DNA of 64,000 nt from Epiperipatus broadwayi. Taxonomy: Eukaryota; Onychophora; Udeonychophora; Euonychophora; Peripatidae. A model generated the notes under the pieces. The model was not told the origin of the DNA. It worked only from the letters and a program-made list of their open reading frames with translations, and did no database searches. Shown here piece by piece: positions 1 to 13,735 of this stretch (its first letter is position 1; every line of letters starts with the position of its first letter). The stretch is taken from the NCBI GenBank assembly GCA_028023455.1, contig JAQFVV010013340.1, positions 87,849-151,848 of the forward strand, written 5' to 3'. A program made the position numbers and the translations under genes.

Positions 1-2181
<2,181 letters not shown>

Positions 2182-2200
2182 TATTCGAAATCGGTTCAAA

Positions 2201-2221
2201 TGGCTTTACCCAACGTGGGCC
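2201..2221 (+). other. Candidate primer-binding site of element 1
   Basis: The segment begins TGG and contains CCCAACGTGGGCC. That resembles the tRNA-Lys1,2-type primer site of many retroelements (TGGCGCCCAACGTGGGGC), but with a four-base stretch in place of the expected G after TGGC. It lies 19 bases after the first possible LTR end and 2 bases after the alternative end at 2198. Primer tRNA identity is an inference from this partial match. Confidence 0.5.
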
Positions 2222-2644
2222 GAACTTGTCATAAATGATAGTTAATTAAATAATTTGTTCTTGTTGAAAATAAAAATATAAAAAGTTAAATTACGTATGT
2301 AAAAGTGTTTTAATTTTAAAAAAAAGAATTGACCGAAAACTTTTTTTTTTCCGAAATGAAAAGAGATTTTGACATATATGCTATCAAATCAGAGTCAATA
2401 TGATGTTATGGGCAGAGTTAAAGCATTAAGATCAGGTAGAGAAAAGGACTAAAAGGGTGGAGTTAGCATGAGTTTCCATCTTAGTAAGAAAAATAAACAA
2501 ATAAGTTGTATTTAAATTTAGTTTAACATAAGCGCTAGTACTTTAAAATTGAAATTTTCGAAAATAGATTCGAAAGAAAGACCAATATATTTTAAAAATC
2601 CCCAGTTAGTAGAAAAGGAGAAAGAAGAAGTATCTGAGACATGA

Positions 2645-3310
2645 ATGATGATGAAAATGATGATGAATATGATGCAAGAGTTCAAAGCAGAATTGATAAA
2701 AGAAATGCATCAAGAAATTAAACAAAGTCAACAAGAATTGTGTCAGAAATTTGAGCAAAGTCAGTTAGAACTCAAAGCAGAATTGAAGGAAGAAATTAGT
2801 CAGGTTAAAACAGAAATTAAAGAACTCAGAGCAGAAGTAAGAGAAATAAGATGTGAGATAACAGTAAAGGTAGAGAAGAACCAAGAAGTTATAGAGTTAG
2901 ATTTAATTAAAGAAAGTCAGGAAGTTGAGGTCACGAAAGAGGTAGAAATTGAATTTGAATCAGATAGCATCGTGACAGATAAAGTAGAAACTTATGTAGA
3001 TCAAAAGGTAGAAAATAGAGTAAAAGTGTTTTTACAAAGAATTAAAAATAAAAGGTTTAAACTATACATTCGCATTCACTGTAGACGTAGATTTAAAACA
3101 AAGAGAAAGCGTAGAAAAAAATATTCCCAGATTGAAGTGATTCGGAGTTTGTCTAGATATAAAGGTTTTCTGAGTTACGAAGTTGAAAACAGAACAGAAA
3201 GAGAAAAAGATAAAGCAATAAAATATAAAAGCGGAACCGATAAGAGAGGAAAGTTAGTTTATATTATAGAATTTGTAGAAAGAAAAAAGGAGCCACCGGA
3301 CATAGTTTAA
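2645..3310 (+). CDS. Gag-like coiled-coil/basic protein of element 1
   Basis: Uninterrupted 221-codon frame in the internal region of element 1. Residues 1-12 are almost all Met with Lys and Asn. Residues about 12-75 are a Glu/Lys/Gln-rich heptad region typical of a long coiled coil, and 80-125 are acidic. Residues about 128-165 are strongly basic (several runs of Arg and Lys), as expected for nucleic-acid binding. No zinc knuckle or protease motif is present. The Met-rich start followed by a coiled coil resembles the equivalent part of the minus-strand element at 52-62 kb, which supports a shared gag-like origin. Several Met codons lie at the start, so the exact initiation site is uncertain. 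Function (particle assembly and RNA binding) is inferred from position in the element, not from a recognised domain. Confidence 0.6.
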   Translation: MMMKMMMNMMQEFKAELIKEMHQEIKQSQQELCQKFEQSQLELKAELKEEISQVKTEIKELRAEVREIRCEITVKVEKNQEVIELDLIKESQEVEVTKEVEIEFESDSIVTDKVETYVDQKVENRVKVFLQRIKNKRFKLYIRIHCRRRFKTKRKRRKKYSQIEVIRSLSRYKGFLSYEVENRTEREKDKAIKYKSGTDKRGKLVYIIEFVERKKEPPDIV

Positions 3311-4734
3311 GAGTTAGTAAACGGGTGGAATAGTAAAGGAAATAAACAAAAAGAACCGGAAATGGACAATGAGCACAAATATGATTATTCTAAAGTAAAT
3401 AAATCTAATAAATTAAATCTGAAACTTCTATTTAAAACTTAAGACAATAAATTTAAATATGAATGAATAATAATAAATGAAATGTTGCAAGTAATAATAA
3501 TAATGTGGGCTTCGCAGAATAAAAGATTTTTTATTCTCCACACACATATTAATTAAGGAAATGCTCGTAAATAAACAGATCAAATAAATAAAAAAAATCA
3601 ATAAAATCAAGTTAAATAAATGGGTCAAATTAAGGATTTAGAAATAATGTTTGTAGAATTAAATAAATGAATAAAATAACAGAAATACATAAAAACAAGT
3701 TAAATAAATAAGTATAATATATCTGTAGAAAATAAATAAAATATTTGTAGTAAAATAAAATAGTTTTTGAATATACGCATGTTAAAATAAAAGTTTGCTT
3801 TGAATACCGTAAGTTAAGAAAAGGATGTAAATATATTGTTTAAAATAATCAAGATAAAAAAAAAATCTCTAGTAAAGTAATCATGAATGAATCATAATAA
3901 AGCAAAATAGTTTTTTTCTGAGTACACGCACGTTAATATATAAGTTAAAGTAATGGGTTAAAGTAATATTGTAATATAAATAAATATGTAAATTGATGTC
4001 CGTGATAGTTTAAAGATAATATTATAAGTATCGTAAAACTAAATATTTAAATAATGTTCATAATGAATTTAAAAATAATATAAATGAAAGTCAATCTAAG
4101 TTGTATTAGGAGCGTATAAGGGTTCGAATCTAAAGGGATGAGGGTAGTATTGAAATAAGTTAGATAAGGATTAAGTTTAAAGCTCTCGACTGGATAAATT
4201 CTAGTACCCGCAACGGATTGTCCGGGATCATTCCTCTTTTAAAAAGCACACTGGCAACAACCAGAGTAAGTTGTAAGTCACTTTTCAGGGGAGAATCCCC
4301 ATATCTCGTACCTCGTTTTCCAAAGCGTGTGTTGGAAATGGACAGTTGAAAATTCCTGCCATTGCAGCTACTTAGTCAAAGTCCGGTCAAGAGAATCAGC
4401 AATCATTTTCCAGGGCATAAGTTGGAAATGGACAGTTGAAATTCCTTCCATTTGCAGCCACCTTTTCTTAGTCAAAGTCCGATCAAGAGAATTAGCAGCT
4501 GAAGCTTCGTCAATAAAAGATCACTGTGCCACAAATTTAGTTTGTCCTCATGGTCATTATCCAGGATGAACATTGTAAGCAATGTTACCAGCATAGAAAG
4601 AAGAAAAGCATAATTGGAGATTGCCCTTAGCATGGAAAAGGAAAAGATATCAAAAAGCAAACTTAGAAAGAATAATAAATTAAGATTTAATGTTGTCAGA
4701 GATAAAATGGTCAAAAATGACACATTTTACTCTC
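3311..4734 (+). other. Non-coding internal remainder of element 1
   Basis: About 1.4 kb between the coiled-coil frame and the polypurine tract. The first part (3311-4130) is A-rich on the plus strand and carries stops in every frame. The second part (4130-4580) is richer in G and C and contains a tandem duplication at 4316-4497. No reverse-transcriptase, integrase or envelope motif was found, so the pol region was deleted or never present. Confidence 0.6.
4316..4497 (+). repeat. Tandem duplication of about 90 bp inside element 1
   Basis: Two adjacent copies, 4316-4404 and 4406-4497, each run TTTTCCA...GTTGGAAATGGACAGTTGAA...GCAGC...TTAGTCAAAGTCCG.TCAAGAGAAT. They have diverged at scattered sites. 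A chance frame runs through both and yields two similar peptides, but I see no known domain. Confidence 0.75.
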
Positions 4735-4748
4735 AAAAGGAAGGGCAG
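4735..4748 (+). other. Polypurine tract of element 1
   Basis: AAAAGGAAGGGCAG, almost entirely purine, ends six bases before the TG of the right LTR. This is the expected location of the plus-strand primer in LTR retroelements, and it fixes the element on the plus strand. Confidence 0.7.
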
Positions 4749-4753
4749 TGTAA

Positions 4754-6494
4754 TGTACCTATATTGATATAGGCACATATAATTTTATCTAAAATTATAT
4801 TATTAAAACAATCTTTCGTTAAAGAGAAACATAAAATTAAATGTTGAGTTTATTGCAGCTTGTTTTCGAAAAAGGAATCAAATAGTTTTCTATCGTTAAT
4901 TTCTGAAATAAGAGCTACAATTAATTAATCAAAAGGGGGGAGGCAGAGTCTTGGTTTAAGAAATGAAACTAAGGGTTATAAAAGGAAGTAAAGAGTTTTT
5001 ATTAGTATTCGTAAAAATATAATTTAAAAAAGTTAAAACATACAAATCTCTTTTTATTCAAGTTTAATTAAAGAAAAAATAATGTTAAAACTAAATAGTA
5101 AATTGTATTAAAAATATATGTGCGTATATATGTGCGATTTGTAAATAAATAAAATGTATGTGAAATAAAAGAAGATTATCATTAAAAACATGGCAATGGC
5201 TATTAATAAAATAAAACAACACGTTTTATTGCATGGCTATTACTAATTAAGCAATCTTCCAAAACACGTTTATCAAATGATTATCACTGGAATTTGATAA
5301 CAGATCTTTGCCGGAGATATCAGAAAGACAACAAGGCACAGGTATAAATAGACCTTTTTTTATCGGACAGTAATCAGTTCACAAATTAATTGAGTGAGTG
5401 CAGTTCACAAATTAATTGAATCAGTTGAGTTAATTATACCCAGAAACAAAATGCAGTGCTGAGAAGATTTTGGGAATTCACGCCTTTCCACAGCCTAAAA
5501 AGTCCAATGAAAACAGCAAGATCTGCCCGTGAAATAATGTCAATGTAACAACTTAGAAAATCTCCATCAGCATCTAATTGTCTCCAATAGTAATAATCGT
5601 GAATAATAAGGAAACTCATCAAGGAAATGACCCAGCCGGCTGGAAGCATTCATACTGGAACCATTCATACTGGAAGAAACAACAAACAAAAAGAAAACAA
5701 AGTACTAAATCTACATTCAAAATCCTAGGTAAAACATTTGCTTATTTTCGTTTATACTGTAATAGCCATTGCATTTCATTAATTCGTACGAATCTTTCAA
5801 GAGTCTAATTATATGAACTCTATATCATACATAAATGAACTATTGATGTGTGATTAAATTTCAAATGCTATGTAGTCCTTTATTATCATTATTATGTGTG
5901 TGCATGAGTTAATATGTGCGTGATCACTATATCAATATTTATTAGTTCTGTTATTAAATCTATAGGAATATTTAAACTATGTAGAAAAGTTAATTTAAAA
6001 TATGCGTGTGTTTTATTAGAATTATAAAATGTTTAAATTTAGTAAATAAATGTTAGTTAATAAATTATCTTTAAAATTAAGCTTTATTGGTCGGTCAATT
6101 CTTTTTATCAATTCCTTTTATCAAATTTTTTATCAATTCTTTTACAATTCTTTTTATAAATTCTTTTTACGGTTCTTTATCAAGTCTTTTAACCACTAAT
6201 TATGTATAATCTGTTAGTGATTACAAACAGCTGATCTAGTCGTGGATTTAGGCATTGAGTTAATGGCCATTGCTCAAAGTGCGTTATTTATTCATCCTTG
6301 AATAGATAGCTGGCGCCCGTGTTTATACACAAACAAAAAAAGGTGCTTTGAACTTGGTGTTGAACTCAACAGCTGAGAAGAAGTTATGTCCTGGAAATGT
6401 AACGCTAGTTATATATTTTATAGCTATCGTTTGGGCATACATACTCTCCGAGTATGTTCTTCTCTGCCTAAGAGGCCGATGTTTCGAATGCACA
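4754..6494 (+). repeat. 3' LTR of element 1
   Basis: About 1741 bp matching the left LTR from TGTACC to ...GCACA (the other copy reads GTACA). It is followed at once by a (TA)n tract (6495-6514). Frames seen at 5434-5649 and 6348-6575 are LTR copies of frames in the left LTR (1119-1334, 2035-2238) and have no independent support as genes. Confidence 0.88.
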
Positions 6495-6597
6495 TATATA
6501 TATATATATATATACACGAAGATATTTATGGATTGCATATATAAAATACATAGTTTGCAGGTTCATCCATGTTAAAATTTTAAATATTGATATACCA

Positions 6598-6642
6598 ATG
6601 TTTCGACTTGATCACACAAGTCATCCACTGGGTGATAAAAGG
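6598..6642 (-). ncRNA. Hammerhead-ribozyme-like motif, left inverted repeat
   Basis: On the minus strand this reads GGATGA, then a perfect ACTTG/CAAGT hairpin with loop TGTGAT, then CGAAAC, then an ATTG/CAAT hairpin with loop GTATAT. The order GATGA - stem II - GAAA - stem III is that of a type I hammerhead, the kind documented in PLE terminal repeats. The canonical CTGATGA box is altered (GTGGATGA), and the base before the expected cleavage site is changed. It is probably inactive. This is a structural inference, not an activity claim. Confidence 0.35.
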
Positions 6643-6645
6643 TAT

Positions 6646-6990
6646 ATCAGGAATATAGTAACCAAGCCTAAGGATTCAATCCCTGTTGAATCTCATGGTG
6701 TTTATCAAATCTTATGACAAAATTGTAAAGCTTCTTTTATAGGTAGGAGTAATCATTACATCAGTGTTAGGAAAGATGTGCAAGATAATGCAGTTAAACA
6801 ACACTCATCATCATCTGCACTCTCAATCCATATTATAGATTTGGGTCATAAAATTGGTTTTTTTAGTATCATAATCATATCCAGGTGTGATAATCTTTAC
6901 CAGTGCAAAATTAGAGAAGCCATTGAGATACTTAAAAGGCCAGATTGTATCAATAAGTGAGATGATACATGCAAATTTCCTCCTATTTGG
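6646..6990 (+). pseudogene. GIY-YIG endonuclease fragment of a Penelope-like element
   Basis: In one frame the translation contains GVYQI, an in-frame stop, then SFIGRSNHYISVR, HKIG, and IREAIEILKRPDCIN. These match in order the GIY-YIG core (G-V-Y ... F-I-G), the Arg of the second motif and the conserved Glu near IREAIEI found in PLE endonucleases. The reading is open from 6778 to 6957 and broken by a TGA upstream, within the expected metal-binding Cys region. The domain would nick target DNA for retrotransposition, but it is dead here. Confidence 0.75.
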
Positions 6991-7097
6991 AAAGATTTTT
7001 TAAAAAAAAACATTCTCAATTTAACATTTTTGCTATTGGTAAAACTTTAACTTTTTTTTTCAAATCAGTGATTGTAGCGCCTCTACAATCATCTTTC

Positions 7098-7163
7098 TAC
7101 CTTTTATCACACAGTGGATGATTTGTGTGATCAACTCGAAATGTCGGTATATCAATATTTAAA
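7098..7163 (+). ncRNA. Hammerhead-ribozyme-like motif, right inverted repeat
   Basis: Plus-strand counterpart of the left motif: GATGA at 7117-7121, a weakened stem II around loop TGTGAT, CGAAA at 7137-7141, then the sequence that forms the GTATAT-loop hairpin. It is more decayed than the left copy: the stem II pair ATTTG/CAACT has a mismatch. Confidence 0.3.
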
Positions 7164-7215
7164 TTTTTTAATATGTATGAACCCGCAAAATAAGTCTTAT
7201 ATATATATATATATA

Positions 7216-8441
7216 CGTATGTGTGTGTGGATATCGTAACTCTAACGATGGGCAGGACAGTCAAAACTATTAAATAAAGTTTTTATATAAAAATAATATT
7301 GTTAAACTGATTATTTTATTAATTTGATTTAATTTAACCTGGCAATTTTCACAAGAGAGAAACTGAAAGTATTTATTTTAATATTTATTTACATTTTAAA
7401 TTCATTTTAAGTATTCAATATGTAAATTAAAAAATATTATTTTATAATAATTTTAGTAGCAAATGAAAATAACTTACCCCAATCCATATTAAATTCAATT
7501 AGATATCTTACCATACATCATTATGCAAGTACTTTTATAGGTAAAATATGAATCTACAACTTACTGCTTTATTCTTTTTTATTAAGATAGCAAATATGGA
7601 CAAAAACATTTTTAAAATTTAAGATCATTAGAAGATTTTTATAGACAGCTAAAATTATTAGAATTAAGTGTTATCATTTACTATTATAGTTATTTGCAAT
7701 AAATTTAAAATTTATAAGGATTTTAAAATGAATCTTTGACTTTCTACTTTGGGAATAATACTTAAGGTCAAATTAAAATAAGTCATAATAACATCTCCAA
7801 GAATTTGAGTCTAAATCTTGCAAATCACATTGTCCTACTTAATAAAAATTTAAGAAGTAGTAAGAAATATTTTATATTTTCATTTGCTCAAGGAGTTATA
7901 TAATGAAGTAACATGAGATACTTAAACAAAGTTATTATAGATAGTAATTGGGAATTTTCACTAGCCCTTAAATTTATTACAAATTAATTCATACTAATCC
8001 ACCCTTTAATCATATATGGTCAAACAGAGCACATGAAGAATAAAGTAAAAAAAAAATGTTTTAACTATGCAGTCAGCATTATTGGTTTCCATTTAGCATA
8101 TATTTTTTGACATTTTGTACCATGGGGCTACTAACTCAAGGCATTCAAAATAGTGAAGAGAGGATACTAAATTGGTACCATATATTATCTATTTAATTAA
8201 TCACCAATTATTTTTGTCACATTAGTTTTGATCATGGAATACATAACTATCTATGAGAGTGTTATTTCTAATTTAATTACAATTATATATTTCACAATTA
8301 TATATTTACTCACCACTCTTTTTTTTTTTTTTGTATTTATTTCTAAAGCTTCATAGCAAAACTTAATTTTTCTTATAATATTCTTCTTCATATTGTTTTC
8401 GCATTTAGAATGTTTTTGTATTTAAATGGTAATAATATTTC

Positions 8442-8489
<48 letters not shown>

Positions 8490-8667
8490 GAAAGTTATAT
8501 AAAAGGATTTTTTTTTATTTGATTATACAAAAATGGTGCATAACTCAATATTTGAGTTTCCACATGCTTTTAGAGTGACCTTCCTAACAAGTAAAAGTTT
8601 TGTATTTGCTTAAAAGATTATCAACTTTAGTTTGGAGAGACAAACTTTTTCAAAATATTTGCTGCAT

Positions 8668-8704
<37 letters not shown>

Positions 8705-9253
8705 GTTTTTATGAGTGAGATATAAAATACATAAAATGTTTAATTAGCAATTGGATTTTGAATTCAAATCTAAGAATTTATCAACTGATATAATATTTGC
8801 TTAATAAAAAAATAATATAAATTTGCACTATTTATCTATATTCTTTTAATAAAAATTATATTAAATATTTATCAGTAGCAATCAATGTGATGCAATGTTA
8901 TTTAGTCAAAACATGATTTATTGCTTAACTGTCAAAACAATTGTGGAAAAAATGTGTGTTTATATATATATACATCATAAAAATCAGTCAATACTTAGAC
9001 AATTCCAATATCAATAACCATCAACAATCTCAATCTGTTTTCAAGCCAATATTATAGAATCAACTTTTATCATTATTTTATATAATACAAATAACAGAAT
9101 ATATAATTTAATAATTATGAATACGACTGCCTAGAAAATAGATTAGAAATATTAAAATAAATAAAAAAATTCCTACATTTTTATATTGTTTTTGATTATA
9201 TATACATAAAATATAATTATTTTACATGCATATAAACCCACACCCATAGACAG

Positions 9254-9257
<4 letters not shown>
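7216..9257. other. AT-rich sequence with microsatellites, no gene seen
   Basis: No coding-like frame was recognised. It contains a (TA)n tract at 8445-8487, a (CA)n/(TA)n compound tract at about 8667-8703 and short poly-T and poly-A runs. Confidence 0.55.

Positions 9258-9304
<47 letters not shown>
9258..9304. repeat. (CA)n/(TA)n compound microsatellite
   Basis: A CA run followed by a TA run. It abuts the truncated end of the LINE remnant at 9306-9535, so it may be the spot where that element was cut or inserted. Confidence 0.85.
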
Positions 9305-9305
<1 letters not shown>

Positions 9306-9535
9306 GTTTGTTCTTTATTACTATATAATTCTTGAAAGAAGTCTTCTATCCATTTTATGATGTCATCTCTCTTTTTAGTAAAAATTCCATCTATTTTTCT
9401 TATTGCAGATATAAATTTCCTACCATTACTAACATGTTGTTTTACCCTCTTGAGACTTTTATTATCTTCTACAGCTTTCCTTACTAGTTCCCAGTTGTAC
9501 TTTCTTATATCATTTTTTTCTCAAAAGTAACCTTT
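9306..9535 (-). pseudogene. LINE ORF2 fragment: linker between endonuclease and reverse transcriptase
   Basis: On the minus strand one frame is open and reads as a Lys/Arg-rich helix followed by IDGIFTKKRDDIIKW and FFQELYSNKEQ. This pattern (a short 'G.it..ddi...i..fy..LY.s' segment just before the reverse transcriptase) is characteristic of CR1/RTE-like LINE polyproteins. The reverse transcriptase that should follow is absent because the sequence runs into the CA/TA microsatellite. No Met start is expected, since it is an internal piece. Confidence 0.6.
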
Positions 9536-9544
9536 ATTAGCCAA

Positions 9545-10080
9545 AACATTACAACAAATTATTGGGTACACTTATCCATGGAGTATTACAAAGTGTTGAA
9601 TGTTACAAGTCAAAACAGTTATTGACTAGGTTTACAATGTACTTACCCTCGATAACAAATATTTCCATAAAAGGGTTGTATAATTTTGAGCACAGATCTG
9701 CACTGCCCAAAAACAATCCATCAAGGGGATGCAGCAGCTCATAAGAGTGGAAAAGGTGTTGAAAACGTTGACCCTGTACACTCCTGGCAGATTTTCTGGG
9801 TAATGGTAATAATCATCACCAGCCCACATCCATAAACTAGACCCCCAATGTTTACCATCATCAACCCCTGTGGAAGAAATAAAGAGTGCAGACCCGTGCC
9901 CACAAATATTACAACAAAACTCTATTACTGTTACAAAGATGATATTTCTAACTGGAGTGTCTAGCATCCAGTGATATCATCTTGTGCACTGAGGTCAATG
10001 GAACTGAACATCTGCCCTTAATCATTATAAAACTTCTGTGTCTGGAAATGTTCACAATATCTGTTCAACCCACCAACCAA
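9545..10080. other. Less AT-rich patch with an unrecognised minus frame
   Basis: This stretch has clearly more G and C than its surroundings. A minus-strand 111-codon frame (9632-9967) crosses it, with Cys, Trp and Tyr scattered and no motif I know. It may be part of the 5' region of a LINE, since a LINE linker lies immediately downstream on the same strand, or another old insertion. No function is assigned. Confidence 0.3.
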
Positions 10081-10084
10081 TGTC

Positions 10085-10590
10085 CTTCAGGGTTATCAGT
10101 GATTTGTATTTGTCAATACTAATTGGATCCTGCTTCTTTTGATTGAATTTCAGGTCTTGATTAGTAATCAATGATTCAAGTATAATCTGAAAGTTTTTTG
10201 GTAAACCTTGGATAATTTTCAATAATTTTTGCTTAAAAGAGTATGAATAATTTGCAGCTTCAATATCTGTTTACATCTAAAACATCATTTGTACTCATTT
10301 TTGTCTTTAAATCATTATTTTTTTAGCTCAGGAATAACTTCATTGTAATTCTGTGTTGATTTAAATTTTTTATTTTTTCTGTGGCCCCCCAATCCACTGA
10401 AAGATGGGTAATAACTTCTCTTCTGATCATCAGAGAAACTTGATTTTTGTGCAGGGAAATACCTTAGATTATTTTCTATAATGTTCAATTCTAAAATTGA
10501 GACCAAATTAACATTTAAATCTTGTTTAACACTGCTAAAATCTGATGCAAAGATAGATTTCCTAAAACCATCATTGTTAACATATTATAG
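10085..10590 (-). pseudogene. Decayed coding-like frame of unknown type, possibly LINE ORF1
   Basis: Minus-strand translation is largely continuous apart from a few stops and shows protein-like composition: SFSDDQKRSYYPSFSGL, then a Lys-rich stretch, then DLKFNQKKQDPISIDKYKS. The 63-codon open part lies at 10315-10506. It sits upstream, on the same strand, of the LINE linker at 9306-9535, so an ORF1 or spacer of that element is possible. I do not recognise the family. Confidence 0.35.
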
Positions 10591-10599
10591 TCCACATTT

Positions 10600-11266
10600 T
10601 CTATGAAATTTGATGTCCAAATGAATTTCCTATTTATTCTATCAATAAAATTAGGATTTCTAGTGTCTATTCTTTTTAGAATTATTTGATTTCATTTAAA
10701 ATTATTTTTAAAAGGTTTATAATATTTTAATGATTCTAAGAATTACTTATGTTAGCTTTTGTCTATTTCTAATGGCATCCATTTGCATAAAAGGGAATGA
10801 TAGATAATTTTAATTATCATTGAATTAAAACTGTTCCAAAACTTCTTCTAAAGATGAAAAACACTGAAACAGATATCCACTTACCTTTTGGTAAACTTTT
10901 CTTCTTAGCAACCAACATTATGCAATATAAATCCACTTATAATATTAAAAATATTTATGTGGGAGTTAGAAAATCATGTTTGACACTAATCATATATTTG
11001 AAGTTAAAAACATATAGTGGAGCAAATAATAAATTGTAAGGATGAATATGCCTGTGGATATACACCAAAATATATTCTAACATTAAAATTCTAGTCATAA
11101 TGGACAAGTGAAATATAAGTTAGCAAAAATACAATTAAAAATGTGCAGTCAGTGCTGATGAATGAATGAGAAATACTCTCTATGTAGTGGCCAAATATAT
11201 ATAAAAGTAATATAATATTCACATAAAATTGACTCAAAAATACTATTAATAATAAAAAATCATGAG
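10600..11266. other. AT-rich spacer
   Basis: No supported feature. The short frames here (for example 10854-11039) have no recognisable motif. Confidence 0.5.
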
Positions 11267-11457
<191 letters not shown>

Positions 11458-11458
<1 letters not shown>

Positions 11459-12461
11459 TGAATAATTGATCATCTTGGACACACATACAAAAGGCACATA
11501 AATTTATTCACTCACTTTAAGATTATATGTATAATGACAACCCTGTTATTGCATAGCAGTAACAACACATAATGCATAAACTACTTAAATTTTTCATTCG
11601 CATCCTGAGAATTATTACTCTTGCATTCATAAAATACTTTTCATAAATGTTTAGAAGGCAGTTATATCACTGAGTACAATTATTTATATTTTTAAATACT
11701 GATTTGTAAAAATTCTAGAACAATAAAACCAACCCATAAAATAAAACCTCCTACTGTATATCTTATGAATCCCATTTCAGGAATATCATTCATACAAACA
11801 TATTTATAATATAACTAATAATAATCATAATGTAATATGTATAAGCTAATGATAATAATAATTGTAAATATATAAAAAATATTTACATGAAAACTATAAT
11901 ACCATTTTAGAGATTAAATAGTACAGTTTATTTGTATAGGGAACACTATCTTTTTTCTGACATTCTGGTTTTTTTTTGAAGTGATATATAAACTCATTAT
12001 TTTTAATAAAGTAGAGCAAACACATGTATATGCAGAAATATTCTGAAGAAAAGGTTTGCTATAATTTTACATATGTAAAATAACAGGAGTTGATAGCAAA
12101 TGATTTTATTGGCAAATAGTTTTTTTCAAGATGCATTTTTAATGGCAATAGAAGTCAGGAAAGCAACAAATAAAATTATAATTCTTTATCTAAGATTGTT
12201 TTTAACGAAGTTCTATTATTCCAAATCATCTACAGCAAATTTACATTATATTTATTCCTTTTTAGATATAATAACAATATACTTAAAGTAATCAGCAATT
12301 TAAAAATAAACAGATGCAGAAGTAAACTTAACACGAATAGTTATATTATTTGTTTTAATATGAGACAAACTGGATATATTCTTTCATTCTAAAAATTACA
12401 TATTTAGTTTTCACACATTTGTATTTATGATACTTTTATTAGGTAATTTAAAAAAAATTGT
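11458..12461. other. AT-rich spacer
   Basis: No coding-like frame, structural repeat or RNA gene recognised. Confidence 0.5.
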
Positions 12462-12472
12462 CAATGCTTTTT

Positions 12473-12572
12473 TTTTTCCTGTGTCATAGCATCAGCCGGG
12501 AAGCAAACCCGCTGTCCCAGGACAACTGCTTGTAAAGCAGACATCGCTGACCTCTCAACCACCAATGCTTGA
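12473..12572 (-). mobile_element. tRNA-derived SINE copy 1 (class II tRNA head)
   Basis: On the minus strand the sequence reads GCATTGG (acceptor 5' side), TGGTTGAGAGG (A-box, as in Ser/Leu tRNAs), an anticodon-like stem CTGCT/AGCAG, a variable arm GTCC-TG-GGAC, a T-arm with GGTTTGCTTCC (B-box-like), and CTGATGC, which pairs with GCATTGG. An A-rich tail follows. An 11-bp direct repeat, CAATGCTTTTT, flanks it (12462-12472 and 12573-12583), the target-site duplication expected of an L1/RTE-type mobilised retroposon. It is a retroposed tRNA-like element, not a functional tRNA: the anticodon loop is irregular. Confidence 0.8.
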
Positions 12573-12583
12573 CAATGCTTTTT

Positions 12584-13479
12584 ATATAGATTTAATAATC
12601 GTATACAAATTCATTATTCTATAACTTAGCTTGACATAAGTAGATTAATTTTATAGTAGCAAATAATTAGTATTTATAAATAATTAAAATTTCGTTAAAA
12701 CATACTAGAGATAGTTTTATAGCAAAGTTCAGAATTTAACTAATATTATAACAATGAAACAATATACTTTTTTGGTATTAATCCTTTAGATTTTTGTGCC
12801 ACTTGATGGTATTGTTTATGTGTAAAACTATATAAAAAGGCCATATAAGCATCTGCAGACATGTCTTACATTGAATACAACCCATATGTTTTATTGGACA
12901 TTGCAGGCAATGCACATAAAGATTATGACCTGCTTTATGTTTCATGAATTACTTTATGCCAATTCTCAAACAACATTTTCCTGGCATCTTATGTGAGTGA
13001 GGGTGTGTGTATTTTAAGGGTTTGAAAGTTTTTACTTTGAAATTTTTTTGTTTGTTTGTGAAAATGGAAATCACACAATTTGACTAAGATGAAATTGTCC
13101 CAAAGTTAAGACTGTCCCAGAGATAAATTTAAAGGTGACAGAGTCCAAAAATAGGGACCAACTTAATTGTCAGATGTCATGTGTCAAGTAACATCTTTAT
13201 GATAACCTAGTCGAGACCAAAAAAATGGCACATTTCAGCAAACATGTTGTCTGTTTGAAAAATTTGTCATCATTAGTAGAGCCATCTGTGAACAGTTGAC
13301 AGTAGAAAGTGTCTGCTCACAGCTGGACTTGTCCAACAATATTATCTAGCATTGGAACAATGGATAGCATGAGCTATGCCATGACAGCCTGGAATTCAGA
13401 TATTGCCATCAAATCAGTGGGCCCAGTTTGATTGTTGAGATTGTTTGAAATTTGTTTCATTGGTTTTTATTAATCAAAA
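12584..13479. other. AT-rich spacer
   Basis: Includes a slightly GC-richer patch (13030-13440) with no recognisable coding frame. It may be an old repeat. Confidence 0.45.
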
Positions 13480-13735
13480 AAAAGCCAAATGACTTTCATT
13501 GCTGTTTGGTTGTTGAGATGTGTGTCTGTATTATCAAAAAAATTATGTTTTATAAAGGTTAAAAAATGTTAAAACAGAAACAATTTGTTTTGTGTTTGGA
13601 TTAATTTGAAAAAAAAAAAAAAAAACCAGTTTCCATTGCTATTTTTGTGTTTGTTTCTGTGTGTGTGTCCAGATTATGAAAAAATCATGTTTTAAAAAGG
13701 TCAAATAACATTAAGACAAAAATAATAATAAAAAG
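13480..13735 (+). repeat. Diverged tandem repeat, period about 140 bp
   Basis: Two successive copies share the order CATTGCT.TTT, TTTGTTTCTGTGTG or TGTGTGTCTG, ATTATGAAAAAATCATGTTTTA or a variant, and AAAGGT.AAA..A. They are separated by a poly-A run at about 13610-13625. The segment just upstream (13425-13480) may be a third, weaker copy. Confidence 0.55.

Larger units (their letters stand above)
6535..7204 (+). mobile_element. Penelope-like element remnant with about 105-bp inverted repeats
   Basis: A fragment of GIY-YIG endonuclease coding sequence lies between two inverted repeats, 6535-6645 and 7096-7204. Read on the same strand they share long stretches such as AAATATTGATATACC, TTGATCACACAA and GTGATAAAAGGTA. 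Terminal repeats (pLTRs), in direct or inverted orientation, are known for Penelope-like elements. TA tracts flank both sides (6495-6514 and 7199-7215). The reverse transcriptase is missing, so only the 3' endonuclease part survives. Confidence 0.7.
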
